Shown in pieces: positions 1-11,068 of a DNA stretch of 64,000 bases. The DNA is from Clarireedia homoeocarpa (lineage: Eukaryota; Ascomycota; Leotiomycetes; Helotiales; Rutstroemiaceae): contig LNKV01000002.1 in NCBI GenBank assembly GCA_001465935.1, positions 1,674,001 through 1,738,000 of the forward strand, in the 5' to 3' direction. Below the pieces are notes generated by a model. That model was not told the origin of the DNA. It saw only the letters and a program-made list of their open reading frames with translations, and did no database searches. The first letter of the stretch is position 1. Each line of letters starts with the position of its first letter. Both the position numbers and the translations under genes were made by a program.

Positions 1-1
1 T

Positions 2-1512
2 AGACCAGGCAAGAAAGACGCTCCGCCTACTTATGCTGGTAGCCATCTAGATACACAGGCAAGTCACTCTTTCCCTATTCCTTTAACAATCTTCCTCTAC
101 CGATCGAGGGAAGCTTACGCTAGGTGAATAACTGAATAGCCTACTGGTGGAAGATATGATGGGATACTAGGAGTTCATGCGGGGATTGAAGCATTGAAGA
201 CGATGAATGACATGAGCATTGAGACGGAATATCCAACTGGTGTCATCAATGTAAGTTGCTTACTAGAGAGCTTGATTGCTCGTTGCTAAAACTGCAGTAG
301 TGGACGAATGGTATAGTCTCCCAATTCGATGCAGCGGACCTGACTCTAATAGTCCCACAGAAGAAGGAGCCCGGTTTCCTATATCCATGGTGTCCTCGGG
401 TGTCTGGGCAGGTGCTATCCCACTGACCACAGCCTACGATCTTGTCGAAGTAGGCGGCGGGAAGGCAACTCAGAAATCGGAATTGGAAAGGATCGGCTAT
501 CTTGGTCAAATTCCTGCGTCTTACAAGGACAATCCAATTGGGGCTCATTTTGAATTACATATTGAGCAAGGGCCGATTCTGGAGAGCTCTGGTGGAAAGA
601 TTGGCGCGGTAAAGGGTGTGAATGCATTCCGTTGGCACATTATTACAGTGAAGGGAAGAGATTGCCATACCGGTACGTTCGGTCTACTTTCAATGATGGA
701 GATATGCGGATTGGAGACCAGGTTGACTTACGGTTGACAGGCACAACGGATTTCAGGAATCGATCAGATGCAATGCTCACAGCGGCGAAGCTTATTCTGC
801 ATAGCCATAACAAAGCAACGGAAATGGGCTGTCTTGCATCAACGGGTAGTGTTAACCTCCGTTCAGATTACTCGTAGTGCGTTAACCAGCTGTTAGGAAT
901 TTTAACCCTGAAACCAGGCTCAACAAATACAGTTCCAGGATTTGTGCAATTCTCCCTTGATATACGATGCCTAGAAGACTCCCGATTGCAGGAAATGGAG
1001 CAAGCGCTAAAGAAAGACTTCAACAGAATCGCTGCTGGGGAGGATTTCGAGACTCTAGGCTGCAAGGGGACGACAGGCAAAGGATGCACAGTGGATTGGA
1101 AATTGGACACAGATTCAGTCGCTACACACTTTGACGAGGATTGCATCCGATGCGTGGAGGAAAGCGCAAAAGACATGCTTGGAACGAACGCACATGCGAG
1201 CGCGTGCCAGAGAATGATCTCCGGAGCTGGTCATGATAGGTAAGGATCAAAGCAGAATCTGGTAATACAAATAGCTAACGGCTACCAGCGTCTACACTTC
1301 GAGACATGCCCCAACATCAATGTAAGTCTTGAGTAATCTGCCAAGCCCAGAAGCTGTTTTTGACTCTGCACAGGATCTTCGTGCCTTGCAAAGATGGTAT
1401 AAGCCATAATCCAATGGAATACTGCAGTCCGGAGGATTGCGGCAACGGAGCACAGGTTTTGCTTGGTGCTATGCTAAGATATGATCGAATGAGAGCGGAA
1501 AAAGCTGCCTAA
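2..1512 (+). CDS. N-carbamoyl-L-amino-acid hydrolase / beta-ureidopropionase family (M20), 5' partial
   Basis: Amidase of the hydantoinase/carbamoylase branch of peptidase M20. The family hydrolyses N-carbamoyl amino acids or ureido compounds with two metal ions; the exact substrate is not known here. Eight exons are visible: 2-58, 140-250, 301-310, 361-672, 741-845, 897-1239, 1289-1321 and 1374-1512, together 369 codons plus stop in one frame. Family motifs occur in order: GSHLDTQPTGGRYDG, WTNEEGARFP, HFELHIEQGP, GRDCHTGT, SGAGHD and the C-terminal HNPMEY. The expected metal-binding His, Asp and Glu are all present, so the enzyme looks functional. The N-terminus (roughly 80-100 residues) lies outside the window. 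The first visible intron has a GC donor (CAG|GCAAGT), and exon 301-310 is only 10 nt. Any reading that ignores these introns looks frameshifted, but I see no real break. Confidence 0.9.
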
Positions 1513-1694
1513 TATGTAGAATGTAGAATCATGAATGTCACTGCTGGTTCGGTTTCACTGTAAATCAATATACATCCGAGCGAACCCCGCAGTTGACTCG
1601 TCCATTCGCGTGAATAGCTTTGTATGATACACATCCGTTGTAAAAGTCTCCTGCTCTATCCCACAATACCGAACCTCTATCTTTCAACAAACCC

Positions 1695-2179
1695 TTACTG
1701 ATCGAGACGAGCCGGGAATGTTCCGTTCTCTGCAGAATCATTAGCTAATTTCATCCTCAAGCTACGGTCGTGAGACTAACCTCGTTGATCATCCCATCTC
1801 TCACACCAAGCACTTGGGCACAGTGACTTATAGGCCAAGAAGAACTATTACACCTGTCAGAATACCTTTCTGATCCCACCATCCTTTGTTCTAACGTACT
1901 TGACGGCAAGGTGCGAAGTCCTCGCCCTTGGCTAAGATGCACTTGTGGTAGTCGACATAGTTTTGCCAGCAGTGCTTAGTTTGGTTTTGGTTAGGGAAAC
2001 GAGCATCGAATCCTGCATTTCAATGTCAATCGGTATCGCGCATGAGCTCCGGAGCGGGGGAAGAAGTACCGGCTATGTAGAAGTTAGCAATCAGACCATT
2101 TTTTGGTCACAAAGACAGCGGATAGAGAGAGCGTACCAGTAACGAACTTGAAGGGCTTGGTCTCACGTTCCTCAGACAT
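1695..2179 (-). CDS. COX12: Cytochrome c oxidase subunit VIb (Cox6b/Cox12)
   Basis: Small nuclear-encoded subunit of respiratory complex IV, located on the intermembrane-space side. Four exons (2137-2179, 1900-2012, 1781-1844, 1695-1729) join to 84 codons plus stop. The protein starts MSEERETKPFKF and contains FDARFPNQNQTKHCW, a typical Cox6b opening. The twin-cysteine signature is intact: C-x9-C (HCWQ...HKC) then C-x10-C (PCRQ...SLC), the fold oxidised by the Mia40 pathway. It ends in FPARLDQ as in fungal orthologues. Introns are 124, 55 and 51 bp with GT/AG ends. The gene is transcribed away from the NDUFA4-like gene at 2428 across a 248-bp gap. A CCAAT box on its strand (ATTGG at 2272-2276 on the plus strand) lies about 93 bp upstream of the start, fitting HAP-complex control of respiratory genes (inference). 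Confidence 0.95.
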
Positions 2180-2427
2180 GTTTGCGATTTGGTTTGTTCG
2201 GTTGGTTTGAAAAGGTTGGGAGGGGAGAGTGGTTGTGGTGATAATCAATTGAGACGAATGAAGTGAGGTTGATTGGAATAATGACCTTTCTCTAAGTTCC
2301 CGGAACAAAGTCGGCTATGACCGAGCTTTAAGCGCGGAAGCGCAACCCAAAACCTCAGACCACGCAAGTTGGATAATTACATCAGAAGTAAAGATTCATT
2401 GTTGGAGCTGCACAACTACAATTCAAG
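2180..2427. promoter_or_regulatory. Bidirectional promoter between COX12 and the NDUFA4-like gene
   Basis: This 248-bp stretch separates two start codons that point in opposite directions. It contains an ATTGG word at 2272-2276, the reverse complement of CCAAT in a CCAATC context, which is the typical target of the fungal HAP/NF-Y complex that drives respiratory genes. No clear TATA box is visible on either side. Shared control of the two mitochondrial genes is inferred from layout, not shown. Confidence 0.6.
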
Positions 2428-2904
2428 ATGCATCCAAGTACCTCCTTGAGAATGTTCCAGCCTACGAAGAGGATGTTGAGTCCTGTGCCAGTAAGTTCCA
2501 TTCCTTCTACACTTTATCTGTGGGGTGATTAATGTTTTGTGCTTGCAGAAAGAAGAGCATAGCGGTACGCTCCCCCACCTACGAATGCTTGAGGGACTTC
2601 GAAAATAGGATATCGATGCCAATTAGAGAGGTTGGAGCTCTGCGGCTATGGAACAAGACTGATATTCGAACTTTATAGCCCATACCATCTCTCAGCGTTT
2701 GCGCCAATGGAGAAAAATTCCTCCGGAGTTGATCCCCTTGGGTATGGCTATCCTACCTCGAAAAAAAACATCCTGGCGTGCTGGTCTAATTGATATATAG
2801 GAATCGTCGTCGGTGTTGCTGTTGGATTCGCTGGCTATTCTTTGGTCCGTAAACTCATTGTGGACAAGCAAATGCGTCTCGTTCGTCAAAACAGAAAAGA
2901 TTAA
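2428..2904 (+). CDS. NDUFA4/MLRQ-like small mitochondrial inner-membrane protein
   Basis: Four exons (2428-2490, 2549-2564, 2679-2741, 2801-2904) join to 81 codons plus stop. The second exon is only 16 nt. The protein has a short basic N-terminus, a conserved-looking TISQRLRQWRKIPPELIPLG stretch, then one hydrophobic segment (IVVGVAVGFAGYSLVRKL) and a basic tail ending RQNRKD. This matches the single-TM B12D/MLRQ family, annotated in fungi as NADH-ubiquinone reductase MLRQ subunit. In mammals the homologue NDUFA4 was reassigned to complex IV. The divergent partner is COX12, another complex IV subunit, so a role at complex IV is an attractive inference here too. Splice ends are GTAAGT/GCAG, GTACGC/ATAG and GTATGG/ATAG. 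Confidence 0.85.
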
Positions 2905-3212
2905 GTTATTGACACAATCGACAATGGGGATGGGACGGCAATCTTACGCATCGATTTGTGGATGGGGTTGGTGCAAGGTGAAAATAGAAGAGAGGATCGG
3001 CCAAACCTCGCACAAGCTGTACAAAAATTGGACCTTTGTTTCTCTAAAATACAAAGCTTCGAGACCTGACGATGCCGTGCGGCTAAGTGTTATGCTCTGT
3101 TAGATTCTTATAAGATTCCCGTCTTTCCGAGTGAACTCCGCACAATTTTCTTCCTATAACTCCCTTGAAATGCAGTTCCATGGCCCATAACACGCAAAAC
3201 TTAAAACCCTCC
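2905..3212. other. Convergent 3' intergenic region
   Basis: This 308-bp gap separates the NDUFA4-like gene (+) from the RRM gene (-), which converge on it. It should hold both 3' UTRs. I see no other feature in it. Confidence 0.6.
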
Positions 3213-3802
3213 TCACTCTGGCTTTGGCCCTGCTACATCAAGACCTTCCAAACCTTGCATCGGATCATCGGGTCTGTTTTGAGCCCCAGCTTTTGCCTGT
3301 TCAGCAGCTAGCCTATCCTCCTCACTCACTGCGTTCTCTGCCAGCCAACCCTCCTGAGAAGCATTCAGTAACAATCCTTTCATAGCAGGGTATCATAATG
3401 ACATGCGGCAATTTCTGGTGAAAACTTACCTGTTCCCATAGAGCGGTCTTACTACCAAGTCCCTCATTGGCATTCTTGGGCGGCTTTGCTGCGTTGACCT
3501 TGATCACTTTGCCGAACAGTTCAGACTGGTCCATGTTGTCGATGGCTTCTTTGGTATCTTCGGGATCCTCGAACTCTACATAGCCAAAACCACGATGAGG
3601 TTCTGTGGAGTTTGGAGCATCTGATTTTCTGCCAAATGTTAATTTATATTCTGAAAATATGGCCCCATATCAAAACTTACGGCAATGAAACATCAGCGAT
3701 CTCCCCAAACGGTAAAAAAGCAGCTTCAAGGTTTGCTGCCGTCACCATAGGTGCAAGCCCACCAACGTAGACGGTAGCCTTCCAACGCGCTTGATCTGTC
3801 AT
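3213..3802 (-). CDS. RRM protein resembling the RNA-binding domain of cyclophilin E (PPIE)
   Basis: Three exons (3681-3802, 3430-3628, 3213-3353) give 153 codons plus stop. A single RNA-recognition motif spans about residues 9-90, with RNP2 as VYVGGL and RNP1 as RGFGYVEF. The segment NLEAAFLPFGEIADVSLP and the helix-2/strand-4 region AIDNMDQSELFGKVIKVNAAKP are very close to the RRM of cyclophilin E (spliceosomal cyclophilin Cyp33). The peptidyl-prolyl isomerase domain that follows in animal PPIE is absent: the protein ends in a short acidic tail of about 45 residues. A nuclear, spliceosome-associated role is inferred from the family. Introns of 52 and 76 bp have GTAAGT donors. It is divergent from SEC31 across 343 bp. 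Confidence 0.85.
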
Positions 3803-4145
3803 TTTGATAAATCGAGAAAATGGTCAGTACTTTACGAAATCCTTCTGGAAATAATGCACGTAGTTTACTTCTTTTCGAGGTTGGCGGAAAGAATGAATCA
3901 CGTGAATAATTTTTTAAAGTTCATAACCTTACCACCCATGCTGTCTCGCTCAGACCATCCGATTATGGGGAAAGGTGTTCACATATCTAAGAAACAATTC
4001 ATACGCCGCAATTTTCTTTAATACTAACAAGCCTTTTAACCAATTTCCTTGATTGAACCGTCTTGCAAAAATTCAACTTGAAGGCAAGCTGCAGCAAATT
4101 TCTGCAGTGTAATCTGGCTTGTTAAAAGCAAACAGGGACGAGACA
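3803..4145. promoter_or_regulatory. Divergent promoter region, RRM gene and SEC31
   Basis: This 343-bp AT-rich gap separates the start codons of the RRM gene (-) and SEC31 (+). A short in-frame extension upstream of the SEC31 ATG (from 4119) is possible, but the family start MVRLREIPRTAAFAW at 4146 is preferred. No clear TATA or CCAAT element was identified. Confidence 0.4.
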
Positions 4146-7100
4146 ATGGTCCGTCTAAGGGAGATCCCAAGGACCGCGGCCTTCGCTTGGTCTCCTGGTC
4201 CAGAATTACCTTTAGTAGTCACCGGTACAAGAGCTGGAGCAGTAGATGCGGATTTCTCGGATGAGACAAAGTTGGAACTATGGGATCTGAGTCTGGACAA
4301 CGAAGAGCAGGGTGTAGAACTCCAACCTGTTGCCAGCATCAGCACGGATTCTAGGTATGAATTGTTGTTTAACTGAGTTTGGAGGGGCTACAATCTGACT
4401 GGTCTGTCACTAGATTTCACGATATTGCATGGGCGCCAGCAAACGCAGACCACCCGCGAGGAATAATTGCAGGTGCGCTCGAGAATGGATCATTAGATTT
4501 ATGGGATGCAGAGAAACTTATAAATGGAGCCGAAGATGCATTCATGTCCCGAACCACGAAGCATACTGGGGCGATCAAATCTTTGCAATTCAACCCACTG
4601 AAACCGCAAATACTTGCAACTGCCGGCTCAAAGGGAGAGCTGTTTATCTACGACATTAACGACATTTCGAACCCATTCCGGCTCGGCACTGCCGCAGCAC
4701 GATCCGATGACCTCGAATGTGTTGCATGGAACAGGAAGGTCCCTCATATTTTGGCAACCGGTGGAAGTGGGGGGTACGTCACCGTTTGGGACTTGAAAAC
4801 GAAAAAGGCTTCTTTACAACTGAGCAACAACCGCAAGGCTGTCGGAGCAATCGCATGGGACCCGAACAACGCGACAAAACTTCTTACTGCCACACCAGAT
4901 GACACTACCCCAGTTATTCTCTTGTGGGATTTGAGGAACTCAAATGCGCCTGAAAGGACATTGCAAGGCCACCTCCAGGGAATTTTGTCGTTATCCTGGT
5001 GTCAACAAGATGCAGATCTTCTGTTATCCTGTGGTAAAGACAACAGGACCCTGATATGGAACCCTCAGACTGGAGAGCAATATGGGGAGTTCCCAGAAGT
5101 TACCAACTGGACTTTCCAGACTAGGTTCCATCCTCACAACCCAGCGTTGTCTGCCACCGCATCTTTTGATGGTAAGATTTCCATTCAAACTTTGCAGAAT
5201 ACCAACCCCACCGTATCGAGCGCCCCTGTACAAGGTCCAATTGATGGAGAGGATTTCTTTACCAAGGCTCAGACTCAACCCCAAGGCGCCTCATTCTCAC
5301 TGAAAAAGGCCCCAAAATGGCTCGAGAGGCCTGTGGGAGCTTCCTTCGGCTTCGGTGGAAAATTGGTAAGCTTCAACCTATTGCCAACTGTCGCGGGACA
5401 ACCCAGATCCTCCAAAATTCAGATATCTCAATTTTCTGTTGATTCTGACGTCGGCAACGCCACCGAGTCTTTCGAGAATGCTCTTAAAGCCGGCGACATT
5501 AAAAGTATCTGCGAAACACACATTGAACAAGCTAAAACAGACGAGGAGAAAGCAGATTGGAAGGTGATCGAGGCATTGATTGCAGAGAATCCTCGCAAGC
5601 GTGTTACCGAATACCTAGGATTCTCAGATGTTGATGAAATAACGAATGGGGTATCAGGACTCGATGTGGAAGACTCCCAAAAGTCGGAAGACGCGCCGGC
5701 AGAGACCAACGGCGAAGAAGCAAAGAAGAGCAGATTATCCACTCTTTTCGATGGTGCTGAAGGGGATGACTTCTTGGCGAACATTGCTGCGAACAAGGGA
5801 GCTAAGACCGACAACCCGTTCCATCTTTTCTCTGAGTCCGACTCAGCCTCAGAGAAACAGATCACAAAAGCATTGATGCTCGGTCAGTTTGAGAAGGCAA
5901 TGACTGTCTGTCTAAAAGAAGATCGCGTTGCTGATGCCTTCATCATTGCCAACTGTGGTGGAAAGGAGTTACTAGACAAGGTTCAATCTGCTTATCTCGC
6001 TAAGAAAGCTGACGGACCAAATTATTTACGTCTCTTGACCTCCGTCATTGGCAAAAATCTTTGGGATGTTGTGTACAATGCCGACCTTGAAAACTGGAAG
6101 GAGGCGATGGCAACTCTGTGCACTTATGCCGATCCAACAGAGTTCCCGGATCTTTGCGAAGCTCTTGGTGATAGATTATTAGAGTCTGGCACATCGAAGG
6201 ACGCATCATTCTGTTTCCTCGTAGGGTCCAAGCTCGAGAAGGTTATTTCAATCTGGATCGCAGAACTTCAAGAGAATGAAAAGACTAGCATTGAGGAGGA
6301 GGCTGGCGATTCCACATTCTCTGTACATGCAAAATCGCTTCAAAACTTCATTGAAAAGGTCACCGTGTTCCGCAATGTCACCAAGTTCAAAGACACAGAG
6401 CAAAGCTTGACATCAGACTGGAAGTTGGCGGCTCTATACGACAAATATACAGAGTATGCTGATATTGTTGCGGCTCATGGGCATCTTTCCATCGCCGAAC
6501 GATATCTCGATCTGCTTCCAACCCAGTATCCCGCTGCTGAGATCGCACGTAATCGTGTCAAGCTTGCTTCGAGAAAGGATGCCAGCAAGCAGCCAGCCGC
6601 AGCTTCAAGAACTCAAGCTCGTGTGCAACCAGCTCTTGGTTATCAACCAACCCCTGCTGCTGGCGTACCTCCTGTGCAGCCTCCTGTTCAGTCATCATTC
6701 ATGCCAGCACCAGTCGCCCCAGCAGCGAATCCGTATGCGCCTCCAACAGCAGCAGCTCCCAACCCATATGCACCCCCCGCATCGGCTACTTCAAGCGCGT
6801 ATGCTCCACCGACAAATGCTTATGCGCCTCAAGGTTATCAGCCACCTCAATCTCAATCTGCTTATGCCCCTGCATACGGAGCATATGGCGCAGCTCCAGC
6901 TGGTTATGGTACACCCCAACAATCTTTTGGCGCACCGCCAAGGAATACTACTCCCTCGGCCCCGCCGCCATCAAAGTCTAAAGATATGACTAATTGGAAT
7001 GATACCCCAATGGTGACAAAAGTTCCTACTGCTAGAAGAAGCACTCCGGTTACAAACCCTATCACTTCCCCTTTCCCAAACCAACAGGGGCTTTCCATGC

Positions 7101-8063
7101 CACCACCGTCAAACCCATACGGAGCAAGAGCAACACCAACCCCACCGCCGCCACCACCTAAGGGTCCTGCTCCTCCTCGCGTCAGCTCACCACTAACAAC
7201 CGCGCCATCATCTAGACCGTCCTCCATCGCGAATGCATATTCTCCGCAAGTCGCATCTCCCGTGCAACAGCAGTATGCACAGGTTCCTCCATCGACCATT
7301 CCACGTGGAGCTTCTCCATACAACCCCCCGCCTGCCGGTGCTCCACCTACCAGCAGATATACCCCAGCTCCCTCTGCACAGCAATATTCCCAACAGCCAC
7401 CATCAAGTATCGCACCACCACCTCAGGCTGGCATGCGAGCACCTCCACCTAACCCATACGCGCCACCAGCAGCTACGCCCACAAATCCATATGCCCCCTC
7501 TCAATCGCCATATGGAAGTCAGCCACCAACCGCACAATTCCAGAGCCAAGGACCTCCGCAGGGTCCACCTCAGGGTCCTCCAGCTGGCCCTCCAATGGGC
7601 TCCAGACCGCCAACTGGCCCTCCCAAGGCTGCCGCCGCAGCAGCCCCACCAAAAGCTAAGCACCCTGCAGGTGACCGGTCCCATATTCCCCCAACTGCAC
7701 AAAGAATGGTGGATATCCTTACCAGTGATATGGAGAGGGTTGCATCCAAAGCTCCTGCATCTTTCGCAGCCCAAGTCAAGGATACCCAAAAACGATTAAA
7801 CATCTTGTTCGATCATTTGAACAATGAGGAACTCGTCACACCCGATACCATCACAAAGTTAAGCGAGCTTGCGGCAGCCCTCGAATCCAAGAACTATGAT
7901 GCAGCTAGAAAGATGCAAGTTGACATCCAAACGGAGAAGATAGAGGAGTGTGGTAACTGGATGGTAAGTTTCTCTTTCGTATTGGCCTAAAGTACATATT
8001 GGTACTAACTCTGAATAGGTTGGTGTGAAAAAATTGATCAGCATGAGCAAAGCCACTCCATAG
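4146..8063 (+). CDS. SEC31: COPII outer-coat protein Sec31
   Basis: Cage subunit of COPII vesicles, acting with Sec13 at ER exit sites. Three exons (4146-4354, 4414-7963, 8019-8063) give 1267 residues, the usual size for fungal Sec31. Domains in order: WD40 propeller at about 1-340 with repeated WD-type strand ends (e.g. LDLWDAEKL, VTVWDLKT, ILLWDLRN, TLIWNPQTG); ancestral coatomer helical solenoid at about 370-780; a long low-complexity Pro/Ala/Tyr-rich linker at about 785-1150 with many NPYAPP-type repeats and polyproline runs, the segment that contacts Sec23/Sar1; and a C-terminal helical domain from about 1165 (HIPPTAQRMVDIL) to the end. The last intron (7964-8018) splits the C-terminal domain; reading through it would falsely end the protein at 7990. 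GET2, another ER-trafficking gene, follows on the same strand. Confidence 0.97.
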
Positions 8064-8611
8064 AATTGTGAAATGGTTTATATAAGAAGCAAAATCTAAA
8101 CCGAATACTGATGATAATGGGAACGAGCACTCAGCGTGTACATTAAAAGATATTACTAGATTAAGAACTGGTTCTTAATGAATATTTCCTGTTATCTTCA
8201 CTTGTGCTCATGATACTGCAAACTTTGGATGTGCTCTATGATATAGTCAAAATGACCAAGAGGCTGAGTGAAGAGAAGCGCGATTTTTGTAAACGTGGTC
8301 TATAGTGATTTGGCATATTCGAGACAGCAACATATAAAATTTATGATGTTGAGGCTGAGGAATACTAGAATCTACGAGTATTACAAAGTTATTTAGACTC
8401 TACATTCAAGCTACATTTAGAGAGGTCTTCTTGAGAATAATTTGCCATTGTTCTACTTTTACGTTGTATCTGATTGGTGTCGCATTCCGCATCAAGTATG
8501 TCATAGCTTTGCTCGCGGCCCGCTCCACCATCAACAAAATCCACCTCAAGTAAAGCACACCTTTACCAAAACTTTGTATTCTGATTTACCATACAGCGTA
8601 ACACCACAACC
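8064..8611 (+). other. Intergenic region SEC31-GET2
   Basis: About 550 bp holding the SEC31 3' UTR and the GET2 promoter and 5' leader. It is AT-rich for the first 350 bp. A polypyrimidine/CA-rich stretch just before the GET2 ATG (CACCACAACC) resembles a fungal start context. No further gene is seen. Confidence 0.4.
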
Positions 8612-9617
8612 ATGGCAGATACACCAGAAGCAACAGGTGCGGAAACACCTTCGCAAAGGCAAGCTCGCATTCGGAAGGAAAAGAGAGAAGCCAAAATCAA
8701 GAGTGGAGGAAGTGCACGTCTCAATAAAATTATCGGCCTAGGTGGTGGTTTACAGCGAGGTATATGCTTCTACTCAGCCCCTTGATCTCTGATGGAATCA
8801 CTAATGTGGACCAATAGATGATCCACCAGCACCCCCCGTCGCATCGATCGGCGACCCAGATGAAGTTGATATCTCGAACCACTACTATGAACCTCAGTCA
8901 CGAAAACCCATCCCCCGCAACAATGACTCTTCCCCATCACCATCACAGTCTCAACAACAACAGCTCAATGACGATCAGCTCCGCCAAATGATGCTAGGTA
9001 TGAACACCGGCCCCGCAGGACCAGGTCAAGCTCCATTTGGCCCGGCAGTAGGAGGATTTCCTGGCATGGGCATGGGCGGCCAGGATGCTTCTGGCGGCGA
9101 CCCCATGATGCAACTCCTGCAACAAATGATGGGTGGAGCAGGCGGGCCACCAGGTGAAAAAAACGGAATACCAGGCTTTCCTGGCATGCCCGGCATGAAC
9201 ATGCAAGATCAAGCACAGGCCGCTGCCGCGAATCCGTACGCATACCTTTGGCGCATCATTCACGCGATATTCGCTCTTTCACTTGGTCTCTACATCGCCT
9301 TCACAACACCGTTCTCCGGCACAAAATACGAGCGTGAAGCAGGAGTTCTAGAAGGTCTTAGTACAGTCAAGTTTTTCTACGTTTTTGCAAGTGTGGAAGT
9401 CCTGTTATTGAGCAGTAGATATTTTCTAGAGATGGGCAAGGATATGGGAAATGGAGAAGGTTGGCTGGGCATGGCAATGGGGGTACTGCCGGAGCCGTGG
9501 AAGGGGTATTTGGCGTTGGGGAAGAGGTATATGGGCATTTGGGGGACCGTGAGTGGGGATGCTTTGGTTTGTATCTGGGTGCTGGGATGTTGTGCTTGGT
9601 TGAGGGGAGGGGATTGA
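8612..9617 (+). CDS. GET2: Get2-like subunit of the GET tail-anchored protein insertase
   Basis: ER membrane receptor subunit that captures Get3 loaded with tail-anchored proteins. Two exons (8612-8759, 8818-9617) give 315 residues. The N-terminal cytosolic region has the basic Get3-binding patch (QARIRKEKREAKIKSGGSARLNKI, about residues 17-40), a hallmark of fungal Get2. A flexible Gly/Met/Pro-rich linker with many GMPG/GMGG-type repeats follows (about 125-200). The C-terminal third has three hydrophobic segments: around IIHAIFALSLGLYIAF, VKFFYVFASVEVLLL and ALVCIWVLGCCAWL. Overall sequence is poorly conserved in this family, so the call rests on the N-terminal patch plus TM topology. The 58-bp intron has a GTATAT donor and AATAG acceptor. 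Confidence 0.88.
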
Positions 9618-11068
9618 GCAGATTGGTATATCGAATAGTGATCGAGGTTCATGGTGGGAAAGGGCTGGGTACATGTTAATGAATATATGAAATTGATGTT
9701 GTTCTTACCGTTGATGATCTCAAGGAAGTTAATGTTCTGTGTTTGTATGATCTGTGTCAATGGTCATGGGCCTGCCTATGCTCCGATGGAGAGATGTGAT
9801 GTATCAGCCCTTACTTAGAATTTCAACTTTTGCAAGTGCAAGAAGGGTGAATTCCTTTGGGGGTGACGCGAATGGGTGTGGAATGTTTTGTTTATCAAGA
9901 GCTCGAAATTTCTACATGAGAAATAGTTTCGGCTCAAGTACGAGCTACCGCAGCAACAGAGCTCGTGCGGAAGCTATAGCTCCCATCGTAAGTAATGCCA
10001 ACCATCTCGTCGATGTATGGAGCATATATTCGTCGAGTGCTCTTGGATCTAGTGGCCTTTTCGAGAATTCCGCCATTGATCTTACACCTCTTACTGCAAC
10101 GACTATATCCACGGGTTTTAGATTTCAATGGGCTGGATTTATCCTTGCTTTTGTATCTTTAGTGATTGCATAGGTCGCAGAGACATGCTTTTCCACTCGA
10201 TACTACAATTAATGACGTGAACCCAGTCCACGATACTTGCAAGCACAAACCGGTGCTGCTAAAGCTCATTGAGGTCGCAGTCTAATTGTTCCTAGAGTGA
10301 GGCATATTAGTCTGATGATAACCATCTGGATGAGATACGTAGGATAGCTATTGAAGAATTTAAGCACAAGGATACTGAGAGGGAGTATCAGACTATTTAG
10401 ATTTTTTTGGATGCTTCCGACATCAATGCATTTTACTTACACGCTGTTGACAGCAGCAACTGACTTCTAATCATGCACTCTCACGTAAATCGAATTATAG
10501 AGGAGGATAGAGAGATAATTGCTCGTGCCGAGCTTAGTTCCTCGAAGATCAGTAATCAAAGGAGGAGCAGCTCGGGTACCGGTCGATGATCAGTAATCAT
10601 CAACTCTTACGCACGAAAGATCAAACGGCTCATCCAAACGTTCTAAACAAGCCTTTTTGATTCTCAATCTAACTTTTTATAACCATAATATGCAGAATTA
10701 GTAGGCAGCCACAAGGATTAACGAGTTTAGTTCAATTTCTCCGCCTTGACAGACACGTATCATGGCACCAAGTGACATCCCGAGGTACTTGAGGAAATGG
10801 AAAAGGATCAGAAAACATGACTTCTTATTTCACGGGGACCAAAGATGTGACTGAGCATGTATCCAATCACGTCTCCTACCGTTCTTCACTCTTATGACAT
10901 TTGTAAGCTGAGTCCTTGCTGTACTTTGGTTGCTATATTTCTGTTATTCAATGTCAGCGCGAAGCGGGCTCGGAAGGTTATAACCTACAATGATAGCCCA
11001 TTCTGCTAGCGATACATTCTTTGAGATATCAAATACTGATTTGTGACGAGATATTCCGCATAGCAAGA
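9618..11068. other. Intergenic region GET2 to MFS gene
   Basis: 1.45 kb without a recognisable gene. An open stretch of about 140 codons at 9754-10173 (+) and an antisense one at 9934-10128 have no family resemblance I can name and no intron structure, so they are not called. The word GATCAGTAATCA occurs twice (about 10547 and 10588). The last part is the promoter of the MFS gene. Confidence 0.35.

Noticed and set aside
276..877. Frameshifts and stops in the M20 hydrolase
   Set aside because: All are explained by short introns with proper ends; the joined exons give one intact frame.
9754..10173. 140-codon plus-strand ORF and the antisense ORF at 9934-10128
   Set aside because: No recognisable domain, no promoter-like context, and neither strand looks clearly coding.
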